From: Rhodococcus rhodnii
Lineage (GTDB): Bacteria > Actinomycetota > Actinomycetes > Mycobacteriales > Pseudonocardiaceae
DNA: 48,776 nucleotides
Assembly (NCBI GenBank): GCA_000720375.1
Contig: JOAA01000049.1
Span: forward strand, 1-48,776
Direction: 5' to 3'
Shown here one piece after another: positions 1 through 8,251 of this stretch. Made by a program: the position numbers and the translations under genes. The first letter of the stretch is position 1. Every line of letters begins with the position of its first letter. A model generated the notes under the pieces. The model saw only the letters and a program-made list of their open reading frames with translations. It was not told the DNA's origin and did no database searches.

Positions 1-4
1 GGAC

Positions 5-397
5 GTGGAATCGGCGTTATGGGCCGAAAACAGGTCCGAGGTAGGGCACTTCACCGTCCTGAACTACATGCTCGTACTTCGTGGCCCCGATGTCGTATGC
101 CTGCTCACCACCGATCGCGAACCGGAGGCGCCCGGCCTCGACGCGGTACGACGACGTCTGGCCACCCTGTTCGACGGCCACAACCTTTCCGTGCGGACAG
201 TCCCGTCGCTGCCGCCACTGGCTTCCCTCGGTTCGTACCTCGGCTGGAAACTTTCACGACTGGTCGATCTGGACGACCCCGCGATGACCGACCGGCTTCC
301 TGCGCCCATCGCGGAGGTCGTCCGCGTTTCGCTCGCTGACATCGAAGCCACCACTGGTTTGCGCCCAGCGTCCCGCCTGACCGAAGGAGTCCGATGA
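5..397 (+). CDS. Unknown protein, probably the 3' part of a longer gene
   Basis: I do not recognise this protein. The reading frame is open from the left edge, and the GTG at 5 is only the first start codon inside the window, so the real start may lie upstream. The 130 visible residues form a mixed alpha/beta-looking sequence with no signal peptide, membrane segment or cysteine-rich motif. Its stop codon overlaps the ATG of the next gene by four bases (ATGA at 394-397), which places it in one operon with the ATC-hydrolase-like protein and the P450. The context suggests a biosynthetic or tailoring pathway whose first genes lie outside the window. Confidence 0.55.
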   Translation: MESALWAENRSEVGHFTVLNYMLVLRGPDVVCLLTTDREPEAPGLDAVRRRLATLFDGHNLSVRTVPSLPPLASLGSYLGWKLSRLVDLDDPAMTDRLPAPIAEVVRVSLADIEATTGLRPASRLTEGVR

Positions 398-882
398 GCT
401 CTCCCGAACCCGCCATGACCGATGCGGAGAAAGCCCAGTTCGTCCTGGGCGTCTACTTCCGGACACAGGCGGCGATCGAGAAGTACCTCGGCGCAGACGG
501 GCTGCCCGCGTGGACCGACAGGGTGGCCACCATCAACTCCGCAGCCATGCTCAACCGCATCGAAGACCCAGCCGACCGCGCGCGTGATCTGCTGACCGGG
601 CTGGCCACCATGCTCGACGTCTACGGCTCCGACACGGTCCGGACCGACGAGCCACGCAGCACGTCACTCGCTGTCCGCCGCTGCGGTATCTACGACTATC
701 GCGAGCGCGCGCAGGCACAGGGCGTCGAGCTGACCCTGCGGCGCCCGTGTGAATACTGCGTCGATCTGCATCACCGGACGGCGGACAAGCTCGGCGTCAC
801 GGTAGAGCACGAGTTGGGCGAGCGCAGCTGCCACTGGACCGTGCAGGTGCCCCAAGCCGAACCCGGGAAGGACCTCCCGTGA
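394..882 (+). CDS. L-2-amino-thiazoline-4-carboxylate hydrolase-like protein (tentative)
   Basis: A 162-residue protein without signal peptide. The N-terminal two thirds are helical. The C-terminal third carries a cysteine pattern: a Cys in RRCGIYDY, a CEYC pair near residue 118, and a Cys in a RSCHW motif near residue 147. This layout resembles the ATC_hydrolase family, whose founding member opens the thiazoline ring of a cysteine precursor, but many members have unknown substrates. The gene begins on the stop codon of the preceding gene, and its own TGA overlaps the GTG of the P450, so translational coupling is likely. A heme-protein partner or small-molecule tailoring role next to the P450 is inference. 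Another Cys-containing family is possible. Confidence 0.45.
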   Translation: MSSPEPAMTDAEKAQFVLGVYFRTQAAIEKYLGADGLPAWTDRVATINSAAMLNRIEDPADRARDLLTGLATMLDVYGSDTVRTDEPRSTSLAVRRCGIYDYRERAQAQGVELTLRRPCEYCVDLHHRTADKLGVTVEHELGERSCHWTVQVPQAEPGKDLP

Positions 883-2090
883 CCGCGGCCGACACCCTGC
901 CGCTGCCGTACCGGCGTGCAGCGGGATGCCCGTTCGACCCGGATCCCGAATTCGCTGAGCTCCGCACTACGCGGCCGGTGTCCCGGGTGTCGATCAACGG
1001 CGGCGACGAGGTCTGGCTCATCACCCGGTTCGACGACGCGCGCCAAGTGCTCGGCGACGCACGGTTCAGCAGTGAGCTGACCCCGCTGGGGATCGTGCTG
1101 CCGAAGCCGGAGGACCGGACGTTGGCCGACGAGCTGCGATCGCAGCAGCCGGGGACGTTCATCGAGTGCGACCCGCCGGAGCACACCCGGCTCCGGCGCA
1201 TGATCGCGGGCGAGTTCACCGAACAGCGCATACGGGCCCTGCGGCCGAGATTCACCGAAATCGTCGAGGAACGGCTCAACGCGATGGCCGCCGCCGGACC
1301 GCCGGTCGACCTGGTCGCCTTGTTCGCCCTCCCGGTGCCCTCGATGCTCATCTGCGAACTGCTTGGCCTTGACGCGGATGGTTTCGACTTCGCGGCCCTG
1401 ACCAAGATCATGACCGACGTCATGTCGAGCCTCGAGACCCTGATCCCGGCTCGGGACGCGCTGCGCGCCGGGATGCGCGCTCATGTGGTGGCTACCAGGG
1501 CCGATCCCCGCGACAACCTGTTGGGGAGAGTGATTCGGCGGTATGGCTCGACGGTGACCGACGAAGAGCTCGTGGGTATCGGCAACCTGTTGCTGGTCGC
1601 CGGCCACGAGACCACTGCCAATATGCTCGGTATCGGCACGCTGGCCCTGCTACGCAATCCCGCGCAGCTGGCACGACTCCGCGATGATCCGGCGATCGTC
1701 CAGTCCGCAGTGGACGAACTGGTCCGGTACGTCTGTATCCCGCACCACGGCGAGATACGCACGGCCACCGCCGACGTGCTGGTGAGCGGGACGTTGATCC
1801 GCCGTGGCGAGCAGGTGCTCGTGTCGTTGCCTTCGGCCAACCGCGACCCGGACAGGTTCGTCCGGCCGGACGAGCTGGACTTCGACCGGCCGCCACGGAC
1901 CCACCTCGCCTATGGATACGGCATCCATCACTGCGTGGGCCTGCCTCTTGCCAGGATGGAGATGCATGTCGCGTTTCCCGCCTTGCTGAAGAGGTTTCCG
2001 TCGCTGAAGTTGGCGATCGACTTCGACGAGGTGTCCTACCGCCGGTCCAACGTGACCTATGGCGTCCATTCGCTGCCGGTCACCTGGTAG
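879..2090 (+). CDS. Cytochrome P450 monooxygenase
   Basis: A soluble 403-residue bacterial P450 that should activate oxygen at a heme-thiolate centre and hydroxylate or otherwise oxidise a small molecule, using ferredoxin and reductase encoded elsewhere. The landmarks are in order: C-helix region with HTRLRRM, I-helix oxygen-activation motif AGHETT, K-helix E-L-V-R (ExxR), and the heme loop YGYGIHHCVG with the axial Cys. The heme loop starts with Tyr instead of the usual Phe. The GTG start overlaps the TGA of the upstream gene (GTGA). The C-terminus is complete. The substrate cannot be read from sequence; the operon context suggests a secondary-metabolite tailoring step. Confidence 0.95.
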   Translation: MTAADTLPLPYRRAAGCPFDPDPEFAELRTTRPVSRVSINGGDEVWLITRFDDARQVLGDARFSSELTPLGIVLPKPEDRTLADELRSQQPGTFIECDPPEHTRLRRMIAGEFTEQRIRALRPRFTEIVEERLNAMAAAGPPVDLVALFALPVPSMLICELLGLDADGFDFAALTKIMTDVMSSLETLIPARDALRAGMRAHVVATRADPRDNLLGRVIRRYGSTVTDEELVGIGNLLLVAGHETTANMLGIGTLALLRNPAQLARLRDDPAIVQSAVDELVRYVCIPHHGEIRTATADVLVSGTLIRRGEQVLVSLPSANRDPDRFVRPDELDFDRPPRTHLAYGYGIHHCVGLPLARMEMHVAFPALLKRFPSLKLAIDFDEVSYRRSNVTYGVHSLPVTW

Positions 2091-2129
2091 CGCGCTCACG
2101 AATGACACTCACGAATGACAGGAGCAACA

Positions 2130-2480
2130 GTGCCCAACATCGCGAAGGTATTGGCGAGGGTCGTGGTGGACGACCTGGACAAGGCCATACCGCTCTACCA
2201 AGCGCTTTCCGGCGCCGAGCAGGCGCAGAAGTTCGGTCACGGGCCCGTGAAACTGGCCAGTGTCGGCCCTTTCCTGCTGCTGGAGGCGGAGGGTGCCGAG
2301 GGCTACACCAATCGGACCGCGACCATCCTCGTGTTCGACGTCGCACCTGTCGTCCGGGAAATCGAACTGGCCGGCGGCGAGATCATCGAAGGGCCGTCGG
2401 CAGGCCCCCATGGAGAACGGCTGGTGGCCAGGCACCCGGACGGTTCCGTCTTCGAATACGTCGCCGTGCCGAACGGCTGA
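2130..2480 (+). CDS. VOC (glyoxalase/bleomycin-resistance) family protein
   Basis: A small 116-residue protein of the vicinal oxygen chelate superfamily: it opens with a beta strand and the typical VVDDLDKAIPLYQ segment and ends with DGSVFEYV, the usual last strand, where the Glu is a common metal-ligand position. I chose the GTG at 2130 because AGGAG at 2120-2124 sits five bases upstream and the fold begins there; an ATG at 2115 would add only five residues. The gene follows the P450 by 39 bases on the same strand and probably closes the operon. Members act as metal-dependent isomerases, lyases, dioxygenases or drug-binding proteins; which applies here is open. Confidence 0.8.
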   Translation: MPNIAKVLARVVVDDLDKAIPLYQALSGAEQAQKFGHGPVKLASVGPFLLLEAEGAEGYTNRTATILVFDVAPVVREIELAGGEIIEGPSAGPHGERLVARHPDGSVFEYVAVPNG

Positions 2481-2838
2481 GCTGTAGGTCGGCGGCGGAG
2501 GCATCCCCGGCACAGCAACCTTATCGGCGCTTACGCGACCACCCTCGACTTTTACCGTGTGCCAGACGCCTGAAGCGGGACAACTTGCCATCGTCGAGAG
2601 GCGGATGTTCCAACCCGGCCCACCACCGGAAGCCCTGTTCTCCCTTTGAGCATCGAGCAACCTGACAATGAGTGGCCCGGCCCGATGCAGGCCGCTCACA
2701 AGGGCGGCGGACAATGGCCGACTCTTCGGTGTGGTGGTCATTCGAGGTGATCCAGCAGACAGGGCCGAGAACCGACTAGCCGATTCGAACAACTGAGCGT
2801 AGCGTCGATCGGCGCATATCGAACACAGGGGGGTTCAC
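2481..2838. other. Non-coding gap between the P450 operon and the beta-propeller gene
   Basis: I see no convincing gene here. Short frames exist on both strands but none has a ribosome site or recognisable motif. The last bases (a run of G at 2828-2833) form the ribosome-binding site of the next gene. Confidence 0.5.
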
Positions 2839-3936
2839 ATGCGTCGAGTTCTCCTAGCCGTTGCCACGATCATGCTCGCCGGGGTCGTGCCGGTACCTGC
2901 TTCCGCCGCGCCGGCCGGTCCCACGCTGTACGTGTCCAACGCCAACTCCGACAACATTTCGATATTCACGATCACGGACACCGGTGACCTGGTTCCGCTC
3001 GGCGACCCGGTCAGGACGGCTGACCAGCCGCGCAGCATGGTCTTCTCACCGGACGGTGATTTCCTGTACGTCGAGAACGGCGACGCCCACCTGGTCTCGA
3101 CCTACAAGGTCGACTCGGGTGGCGGGTTGACGTTGCTCCAGAAGATCAAGACCGCCGGATACCCGTTCGGCATCGCCATCTCACCGACCGGCGACGCGGT
3201 GTACGTGACGAACCTCGACGATGAGCCGACATCGGTCTCAGCGTTCACCGTGCGCACCGACGGCACGCTCAAGCCGGCCGGCGACCCGGTGCCCGTCGGT
3301 GACGGAAAGCTGTCCGCGCGTGGCGTCGCGGTGAGCGCCGACGGCCGGTTCGTCTTCGTCGGCACCGGCGAGCCGTTCTCGACCGTTCCGGGCCTGCTCA
3401 GTACGTTCGAGGTGCGGCCAGACAACACGCTCGAGTACCGGAGCAAGGTCCCGGTCGGAGCTGGGGCGCTGGGCATCGGGGTGACGCCGGACGGCCGTTT
3501 CCTCTACCTTGCCTGCGGCGTGTCCGACGAGATCAGACCGTTCAAGATCGGTGACAACGGGCAGCTGACCCCGCTTGCGGTGGCGCTGGCCCCGGATCTC
3601 CCGGTGTCCGCGGAGATCAGCCGCGACGGGCGGTTCGTGTTCGTCGCCAGTCACGGGGACGCCACCGGCCCGACGCGAGGCGTGTGGGTCTTCAAGATCC
3701 TCACCAACGGCACGCTGCAGTCCGTCGGGAACTCACCGACGTCGGCGGGCGGCACGCCGGTCTGGCCTGCCCTCACCCCTGACGCCCGCCACCTGTACGT
3801 CACCAACGAGGACACCAGCGGCAAGGTGTTCGGGTTCGACATGTCGAAAACCGGCGTGCTGACGCCTCTGGCCAACTCACCGTTCGACGCCAGGGGCGAG
3901 TTCTCGATGTTCCAGTCGGTGGTGGTCAGGGGATAG
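2839..3936 (+). CDS. Secreted lactonase-type beta-propeller protein
   Basis: A 365-residue exported protein. The first 25 or so residues are a Sec signal peptide (positively charged start, hydrophobic core, cleavage near ASAAPA). The rest is built of about seven repeats of the type SPDG-x-F-x-Y followed by a loop and a TVDxxG-like turn, as in the 6-phosphogluconolactonase/YncE beta-propeller group. Members include true lactonases, but many exported ones have no known enzyme activity and may bind ligands or surfaces. I do not assign a reaction. The run of G just before the ATG serves as a ribosome site. It stands alone between two gene-poor stretches. Confidence 0.8.
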   Translation: MRRVLLAVATIMLAGVVPVPASAAPAGPTLYVSNANSDNISIFTITDTGDLVPLGDPVRTADQPRSMVFSPDGDFLYVENGDAHLVSTYKVDSGGGLTLLQKIKTAGYPFGIAISPTGDAVYVTNLDDEPTSVSAFTVRTDGTLKPAGDPVPVGDGKLSARGVAVSADGRFVFVGTGEPFSTVPGLLSTFEVRPDNTLEYRSKVPVGAGALGIGVTPDGRFLYLACGVSDEIRPFKIGDNGQLTPLAVALAPDLPVSAEISRDGRFVFVASHGDATGPTRGVWVFKILTNGTLQSVGNSPTSAGGTPVWPALTPDARHLYVTNEDTSGKVFGFDMSKTGVLTPLANSPFDARGEFSMFQSVVVRG

Positions 3937-4099
3937 CGCCCAGCCCGCGACGCGGCGGTGACGGTACTTATGAGCGGTTGAGCCAATCCGGCATGATCGT
4001 CTCGCCGCTCGGCTTTCCACCGTGATGGACACGAACCAGATCATCGCTCTCGAAGCCGGACGCGTCCGCGCCACCGGCATTGCTCGAAACAGACGAGTG

Positions 4100-4330
4100 C
4101 TACCGCAAACCCTGGAGTTCGCGCTTGGTACGCAACGAAGAGGTCGCCGACGCCAGCTCGACTGCTTGAATGCCGACGAGCGAGGCTTCGTCCGGTTCGC
4201 CTGACAGCGCGAGAGACGACGCCATCCGTGCCATGAGGTACCCGTGGTCCCGCCGCGACAGCGACTCGGTCTTCAGTACCTGGCCATAGAGTTCGGCGGC
4301 CCGGCGAGGTTTACCAGCCTCGGGTGTGCG
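4100..4330 (-). pseudogene. C-terminal remnant of an XRE/TPR-type transcriptional regulator
   Basis: Read on the minus strand, an open frame of about 76 codons ends at TAG (4100-4102). It gives RAAELYGQVL, then LSRRDHGYLMARMASSLALS, then SLRTKRELQGL. This is the tetratricopeptide-like tail of the large actinobacterial family of XRE regulators, which usually ends in a similar Leu/Arg-rich helix. The DNA-binding half is absent: the frame runs into the 3' end of the neighbouring SDR gene in a different phase. Only a gene tail survives, so no product is expected. Confidence 0.6.
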
Positions 4331-4332
4331 CG

Positions 4333-5301
4333 TCAGTTCTGGCTGTGCTCGTGCGGGTCGTGGTGCGGCAACCAGATCTCCTCGGCGCGTTTGCCGGCCT
4401 CCGGAGTGAAGTAGTCGCCGGTCTTGAGGTCCTCGAGCAAGGTTGCGTGCTTCGGTGCCCAGCCCAGGAGCGCCTGGGTGTGCTCGCTGGAGACGGGCAC
4501 GTCGAGGGAGAAGAATGCGGCCAGGTAAGGGTTTCCGAGATGCTCGGTGGCCTGCTCGAGGGTCAGCGAGGTGGTGGGAACGCCGAGGTTCCGCGCGATC
4601 TGCTCGGCGATGCTCTTGATCGTCACGGCGCTTTCCCCGGCGCCGTGGAGCACACTCCCGGCGGGGGCTTTCTCCAGTGCCAACCGGAACAGGCGGGCGG
4701 CGTCGGAGCGGTGGATGGCCGGCCAGCGATTGATGCCGTCACCGATGTAGGCCGAGACGCCCGCTCTGCGCGCGGCCGCGATGAGAGCCGGAATGAACCC
4801 GTAGTCGCCCGGGCCGTGCACGGTCGGTGCGAGTCGCACGACGCCGGCTCGGACCCCAAGATCGGCGAAGCCCAGACAGGCTTGCTCGCCCGGGATACGG
4901 AAGGCGGCGACCGACTCGGGATCCGGCGCGTCCTGCTCGGTGCTGACCCGGCCTGCCCTTGTCACCAAGGTGCCCGACGTGCTGACGAACGGTTTGCCGG
5001 ACCCGGCCAGCGTCTGCCCGAGTGCCTCGATCGCGGCGCAGTCGCGGCGGATGAGGTCGTCCGGATCGGCGTAGTCGCCGCCGTAGGCCATGTGCAGGAC
5101 ACCGTCGGCAGCTTCGGCGCCGTGGCGGAGGCTGTCGAGGTCGTCGAGGCAGCCGCGGTGTGGTGTGGCGCCCAGCGACTCCAGCCGAGCGGCGCTGGTG
5201 TCCGAGCGGGCAAGGCCGGTGACGGTGTGGCCGGCCGCGACGAACTCGGCAACGACGGCGGGGCCGGTCTGGCCGGTACCACCGGTGACGAAGACATGCA
5301 T
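4333..5301 (-). CDS. NAD(P)-dependent epimerase/dehydratase (extended SDR)
   Basis: A 322-residue soluble Rossmann-fold protein. The N-terminus carries the nucleotide-binding TGGTGQTGPA motif (residues 6-15). Other landmarks are an acidic site after strand 3 and VSTSGT at the position of the catalytic Ser/Thr. The canonical YxxxK is not evident, so it belongs to the atypical NmrA-like/extended group. I placed the start at the ATG at 5301 because the Rossmann strand begins there; the frame stays open far upstream only because of high GC. It is transcribed away from a TetR gene, and the shared 123-base spacer is full of palindromes, so the TetR protein very likely controls it. Its substrate is unknown. 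Confidence 0.88.
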   Translation of the reverse strand: MHVFVTGGTGQTGPAVVAEFVAAGHTVTGLARSDTSAARLESLGATPHRGCLDDLDSLRHGAEAADGVLHMAYGGDYADPDDLIRRDCAAIEALGQTLAGSGKPFVSTSGTLVTRAGRVSTEQDAPDPESVAAFRIPGEQACLGFADLGVRAGVVRLAPTVHGPGDYGFIPALIAAARRAGVSAYIGDGINRWPAIHRSDAARLFRLALEKAPAGSVLHGAGESAVTIKSIAEQIARNLGVPTTSLTLEQATEHLGNPYLAAFFSLDVPVSSEHTQALLGWAPKHATLLEDLKTGDYFTPEAGKRAEEIWLPHHDPHEHSQN

Positions 5302-5319
5302 GGAACACTCCCAGTTAAC

Positions 5320-5405
5320 GCCAGTGACTGGCACTACATAGCGCCAGTCAGTGACTCTACGCGTAGCGCCAGCCGCTGGCGCAACGTGACGCCAGTCACT
5401 GACAC
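5320..5405. promoter_or_regulatory. Array of palindromic operators between SDR and TetR genes
   Basis: Four related palindromes lie in 86 bases. GCCAGTGACTGGC is at 5320-5332. AGTCAGTGACT is at 5346-5356. GCGCCAGCCGCTGGCGC is at 5366-5382. GTGAC/GTCAC arms lie at 5386-5390 and 5395-5399. All share the half-site GCCAGT or a close variant. This is the expected layout for repeated binding of the divergent TetR regulator, covering both promoters. Confidence 0.7.
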
Positions 5406-5424
5406 ATTGCGGTAACCTCGGAGG

Positions 5425-6015
5425 GTGCCACGGAGCGGAGCAGAAGCGCGTCGCCGCCTTCGGCAGGCGGCCTTGGAGCTGTATCAGGAACGGGGGTTCG
5501 ACCAGACGACGGCGGCGGAGATCGCCGCCCGGGCCGGTGTCAACGAGCGCACGTTCTTCCGGCACTTCCCGGACAAGCGCGAGGTGCTCTTCGACGGCGA
5601 AGCCGACCTCCGCGCCGCACTGATGCGAGCAGTGGCCGAAGCGCCCGAGGGGCTGGAGCCGTTCGAGGTACTGCTGTACGCCTTCCGGAAATCCGCGCGG
5701 AATCTGGAGAACAACCGCCCGTTCTCCGAACCACGGTGGAAAGTCATCGCGGTGACCCCTGCGCTGCGCGAACGCGAGTTGGCCAAGCATGCGTGGCTCA
5801 CCGAGGCCGTGGCGGAGGCGCTGCGGCAGCGCGGTGCCGGTGATGGGTCGGCCGACCTGGCCGCCCGGACCGGCTGGGCCACCTATCAGCACGCGGTCCA
5901 AGCCTGGATCGACGACCCCACACAGAGTTTGGCCGTGCGCTTGCAGCGAGCGTTCGACGATCTGCGCGCCCTCTCCACGACCATCCTATCGGGACAGACA
6001 CAGGCTGAGAGCTGA
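5425..6015 (+). CDS. TetR/AcrR family transcriptional regulator
   Basis: A 196-residue one-component regulator. Residues 8-55 form the TetR DNA-binding domain with the helix-turn-helix TTAAEIAARAGVNERTFFRH; the rest is the all-helical ligand and dimerisation domain, with W and F residues that could line a pocket. The start is the GTG at 5425, preceded by a CGGAGG ribosome site. The gene diverges from the SDR gene, and the spacer holds an array of palindromic sites, so it probably represses both itself and the SDR until a small ligand binds. The ligand is not predictable. Confidence 0.92.
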   Translation: MPRSGAEARRRLRQAALELYQERGFDQTTAAEIAARAGVNERTFFRHFPDKREVLFDGEADLRAALMRAVAEAPEGLEPFEVLLYAFRKSARNLENNRPFSEPRWKVIAVTPALRERELAKHAWLTEAVAEALRQRGAGDGSADLAARTGWATYQHAVQAWIDDPTQSLAVRLQRAFDDLRALSTTILSGQTQAES

Positions 6016-6290
6016 TACCGTCCGCCCGCGGTCACCGAACGTCGCGACTGGACCGCGTCACGAATGCACCTTCGAGGCCGGCAAAGCCTGCTGCCCCGAA
6101 CCGTGCCAGAGTGATTCCTGCGCGCAGCGTGCCGGCTTGAACCTGCGCTGCAGATCGGTCGGTCGATCGGATCATCACCTGACGCGCGGGACACCGCTCA
6201 ACCGGCGGCACTGTGGAAAGCCGGGCCGGCATCCTCACCCGGTGAGCAGTGAGGACGACGACCCGGCTGGGGCGGACTTGCGTCAGGCGA

Positions 6291-7802
6291 TCAGCGTTGC
6301 AGTGTCAGCACTCCCGGCCGGTAGGGCAGGAGGCCGTAATCGCCGCCGGAGTTGGGGTCACGTCCCTGGTAGAGGAACTGCAGGTTGCAGGGATCGATGG
6401 TCTTGGTCTGGTCGGCATTGCTGCGGATCAGGTCGCCGTGGCTGATGTCGTTGGTCCAGGTGGCGCCGCTGTTGGCCTTGCCGGCGAACGGGTTGCTCTC
6501 GGTGGCGGCCTGCGGTGTCCACGAACCGCCCAGGCTGTTGGACGTGAACGAGCGGAAGAAGCGTCCGTTGCGGCCCATCGCCTCGACGATCATGAGGTAC
6601 TGGTTCTGGCCCTGGACCTTGTAGACCTCGACCGCTTCGAACAGGTTGGCCTGCGTGTCGCTCATGATCGTCGTGTAGGACGAGCCGAAGCTGCCCGGGA
6701 AGTTCCCGATGGGCATGCTGGAACGGTAGATCTTGCCGTTGTCGCCGGCGAAGAACAGGTACATGGTCGTGTCGTCGGCGATGAGTGTCTGGTCGATGGG
6801 TCCGGTGCCGGAGCCGGAAATGCTTGCGGTGGAGAGCGTCTGCGGCGCCGACCACCCGTTCGGGTTGGTGGGGTCGCTCGACGTCCTGTAGCTGAAAGCG
6901 GGCCCACCCCATTGGTAGGCGAGCACCCAGATGTTCTTCGGGGCGAAGTACAACAGCGTGGGTGCGACGGTGCCGGAGTTCATCGCGTTCTGACTGGCCG
7001 AGGCCATGTCGGACCAGTTCGTGAAGGTGCTGAAGTTCATCGAGCCCCAGGTCGTTCCCCGGTCGTGCGTCGTCCCGTAGACCAGGTGCTTGCCGTTGTA
7101 GGGGACGTGGGTGAAGTCCTTGAGTGAGACCCAGCCCGACTTCGGTTGCGCCAGCGGTCCCGTCGATGTCCAGCGGTACGTCGACGGAAGAGAGCACGGG
7201 CCGGGCGTGTCGCTCAGGCGGACGAGTTGCCACTGCTGGTTGCGCCCGTTCTGGTCGCTGTACTGGACGACGGCTGCTCCGTCTGCGGTCGACGAGCCTG
7301 TCACCTCTACGGCTTTGTTGCTGTTGCGGTTGACCAGCCTGACGTAGCCGCCGTCGGAGTCGGCGAGGCGGAATTGCTGGTTGGTTCCGTTGAGGTCAGT
7401 CCACTGCTGGACTTTCCCGCCGTCGGCGGTCGACCAGTTGTCGATGTCGAGGACCTTGCCGGAGTTCTTCGACTTCAGCCGGTAGTAGCCGCCTCCGGAG
7501 TCCACGAACTGCCACTGCTGGTTGGCTCCGTCGTGGCGAGACCACTGGTGGACCACCGCTCCGTCGGCGGTGGAGACGCCAGAAACGTCCAACGCCTTGC
7601 CGCTGTTGCGGTTGACCAGCACATACCACGCACTCGTATCGACGGTCGCAGCCGTCGCTACGCCGGTGTTGAGCGTGACCGCCCCAGTAGCCGCAAGGGC
7701 GGTGGTGAACAGGATGATCAACGCACGCCCCCAACGGCCGCGCCAGGTACGACGCATACGGCGGTGTGGCATGGTCGGCGGGGCTTGCCCCATCGAACTC
7801 AT
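6291..7802 (-). CDS. Secreted GH62 alpha-L-arabinofuranosidase with N-terminal ricin-type lectin domain
   Basis: A 503-residue exported enzyme that should remove arabinose side chains from arabinoxylan or arabinan. Residues 1-52 are a long Arg-rich signal peptide. Residues 55-195 are a ricin B-type beta-trefoil (CBM13-like) with three repeats marked by NQQWQ, NQQFR and NQQWQ. Residues 205-503 are a five-bladed GH62 catalytic domain. The family's three acidic residues can be placed: Asp229 in SLKDF, Asp337 in PIDQTL and Glu389 in FEAVEVY, so the enzyme looks active. The ATG at 7802 has an AAGGAG site at 7810-7815 with seven bases of spacing. The lectin probably targets the enzyme to plant polysaccharide. 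Confidence 0.93.
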   Translation of the reverse strand: MSSMGQAPPTMPHRRMRRTWRGRWGRALIILFTTALAATGAVTLNTGVATAATVDTSAWYVLVNRNSGKALDVSGVSTADGAVVHQWSRHDGANQQWQFVDSGGGYYRLKSKNSGKVLDIDNWSTADGGKVQQWTDLNGTNQQFRLADSDGGYVRLVNRNSNKAVEVTGSSTADGAAVVQYSDQNGRNQQWQLVRLSDTPGPCSLPSTYRWTSTGPLAQPKSGWVSLKDFTHVPYNGKHLVYGTTHDRGTTWGSMNFSTFTNWSDMASASQNAMNSGTVAPTLLYFAPKNIWVLAYQWGGPAFSYRTSSDPTNPNGWSAPQTLSTASISGSGTGPIDQTLIADDTTMYLFFAGDNGKIYRSSMPIGNFPGSFGSSYTTIMSDTQANLFEAVEVYKVQGQNQYLMIVEAMGRNGRFFRSFTSNSLGGSWTPQAATESNPFAGKANSGATWTNDISHGDLIRSNADQTKTIDPCNLQFLYQGRDPNSGGDYGLLPYRPGVLTLQR

Positions 7803-7960
7803 AGTGATTCTCCTTCAGCATCAAGGCCGCACGAGGCCCGAATTGCGGGACAGGTGGACCGATCCCCGCGCTCCCGGGTTGGTCGCGACAGCAGCGCGGG
7901 ATCTGATCAGCAGGGTGTGTTGCTCTTAGTCGAGTGAGGTGGTCGTGCTTGTCGCACCGC

Positions 7961-8191
7961 CTACGCGATACGGACGAGTTGCCATTGCCGGTCGGACCCG
8001 TTCCGGTCGTCGTACTGGACGACGGCTGGCTGGTCTGCGGTCGGCAGGCCCGTGACCCACTACGGCTTTGCCGCTATTGAGCACGACCGCACCGCAACGG
8101 TGTCCACGATGGTGATCGTGAGGACGGCGACCAATCCGATGCGCCTGCCACGTTGTTGGCGGGCCTGCTCAGATTCGTCCTTGAATCCCAT
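7961..8191 (-). pseudogene. Decayed secreted ricin-type lectin gene
   Basis: The minus strand has a strong start: AAGGAG (8197-8202), then an ATG at 8191, an Arg-rich N-terminus and a hydrophobic segment LVAVLTITIVDTVAV typical of a signal peptide. That frame stops after about 43 codons. In other frames the sequence continues with VLNSGKAVV and then TADQPAVVQYDDRNGSDRQW followed by QLVRIA and TAG (7961-7963). This closely matches the third lectin repeat of the adjacent GH62 protein. The gene has lost its middle part and at least one frame. It is probably the relic of a second lectin-bearing hydrolase. Confidence 0.65.
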
Positions 8192-8237
8192 GGCAGCTCC
8201 TTGTCGAGGCGAAAGCGGTGGCCAGAGCGATCCGCAG

Positions 8238-8251
8238 TGTTAGCGCTAACA
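8238..8251. promoter_or_regulatory. LacI-type operator TGTTAGCGCTAACA
   Basis: A perfect 14-base palindrome with the CG-centred half-site typical of LacI/GalR-family regulators of sugar utilisation in actinomycetes. It lies 47 bases upstream of the decayed lectin gene. A TTGATA -35-like hexamer (8275-8280, minus strand) is placed so that the operator would sit at the transcription start. No LacI gene is in the window. Confidence 0.65.

Noticed and set aside
771..1607. Minus-strand frame opposite the P450
   Set aside because: Antisense shadow of the P450; no ribosome site and no recognisable domain.
5302..5901. Upstream extension of the SDR reading frame to 522 residues
   Set aside because: The Rossmann fold begins at 5301, the extra part runs antisense through the TetR gene and across the operator region, and its sequence has no motif.
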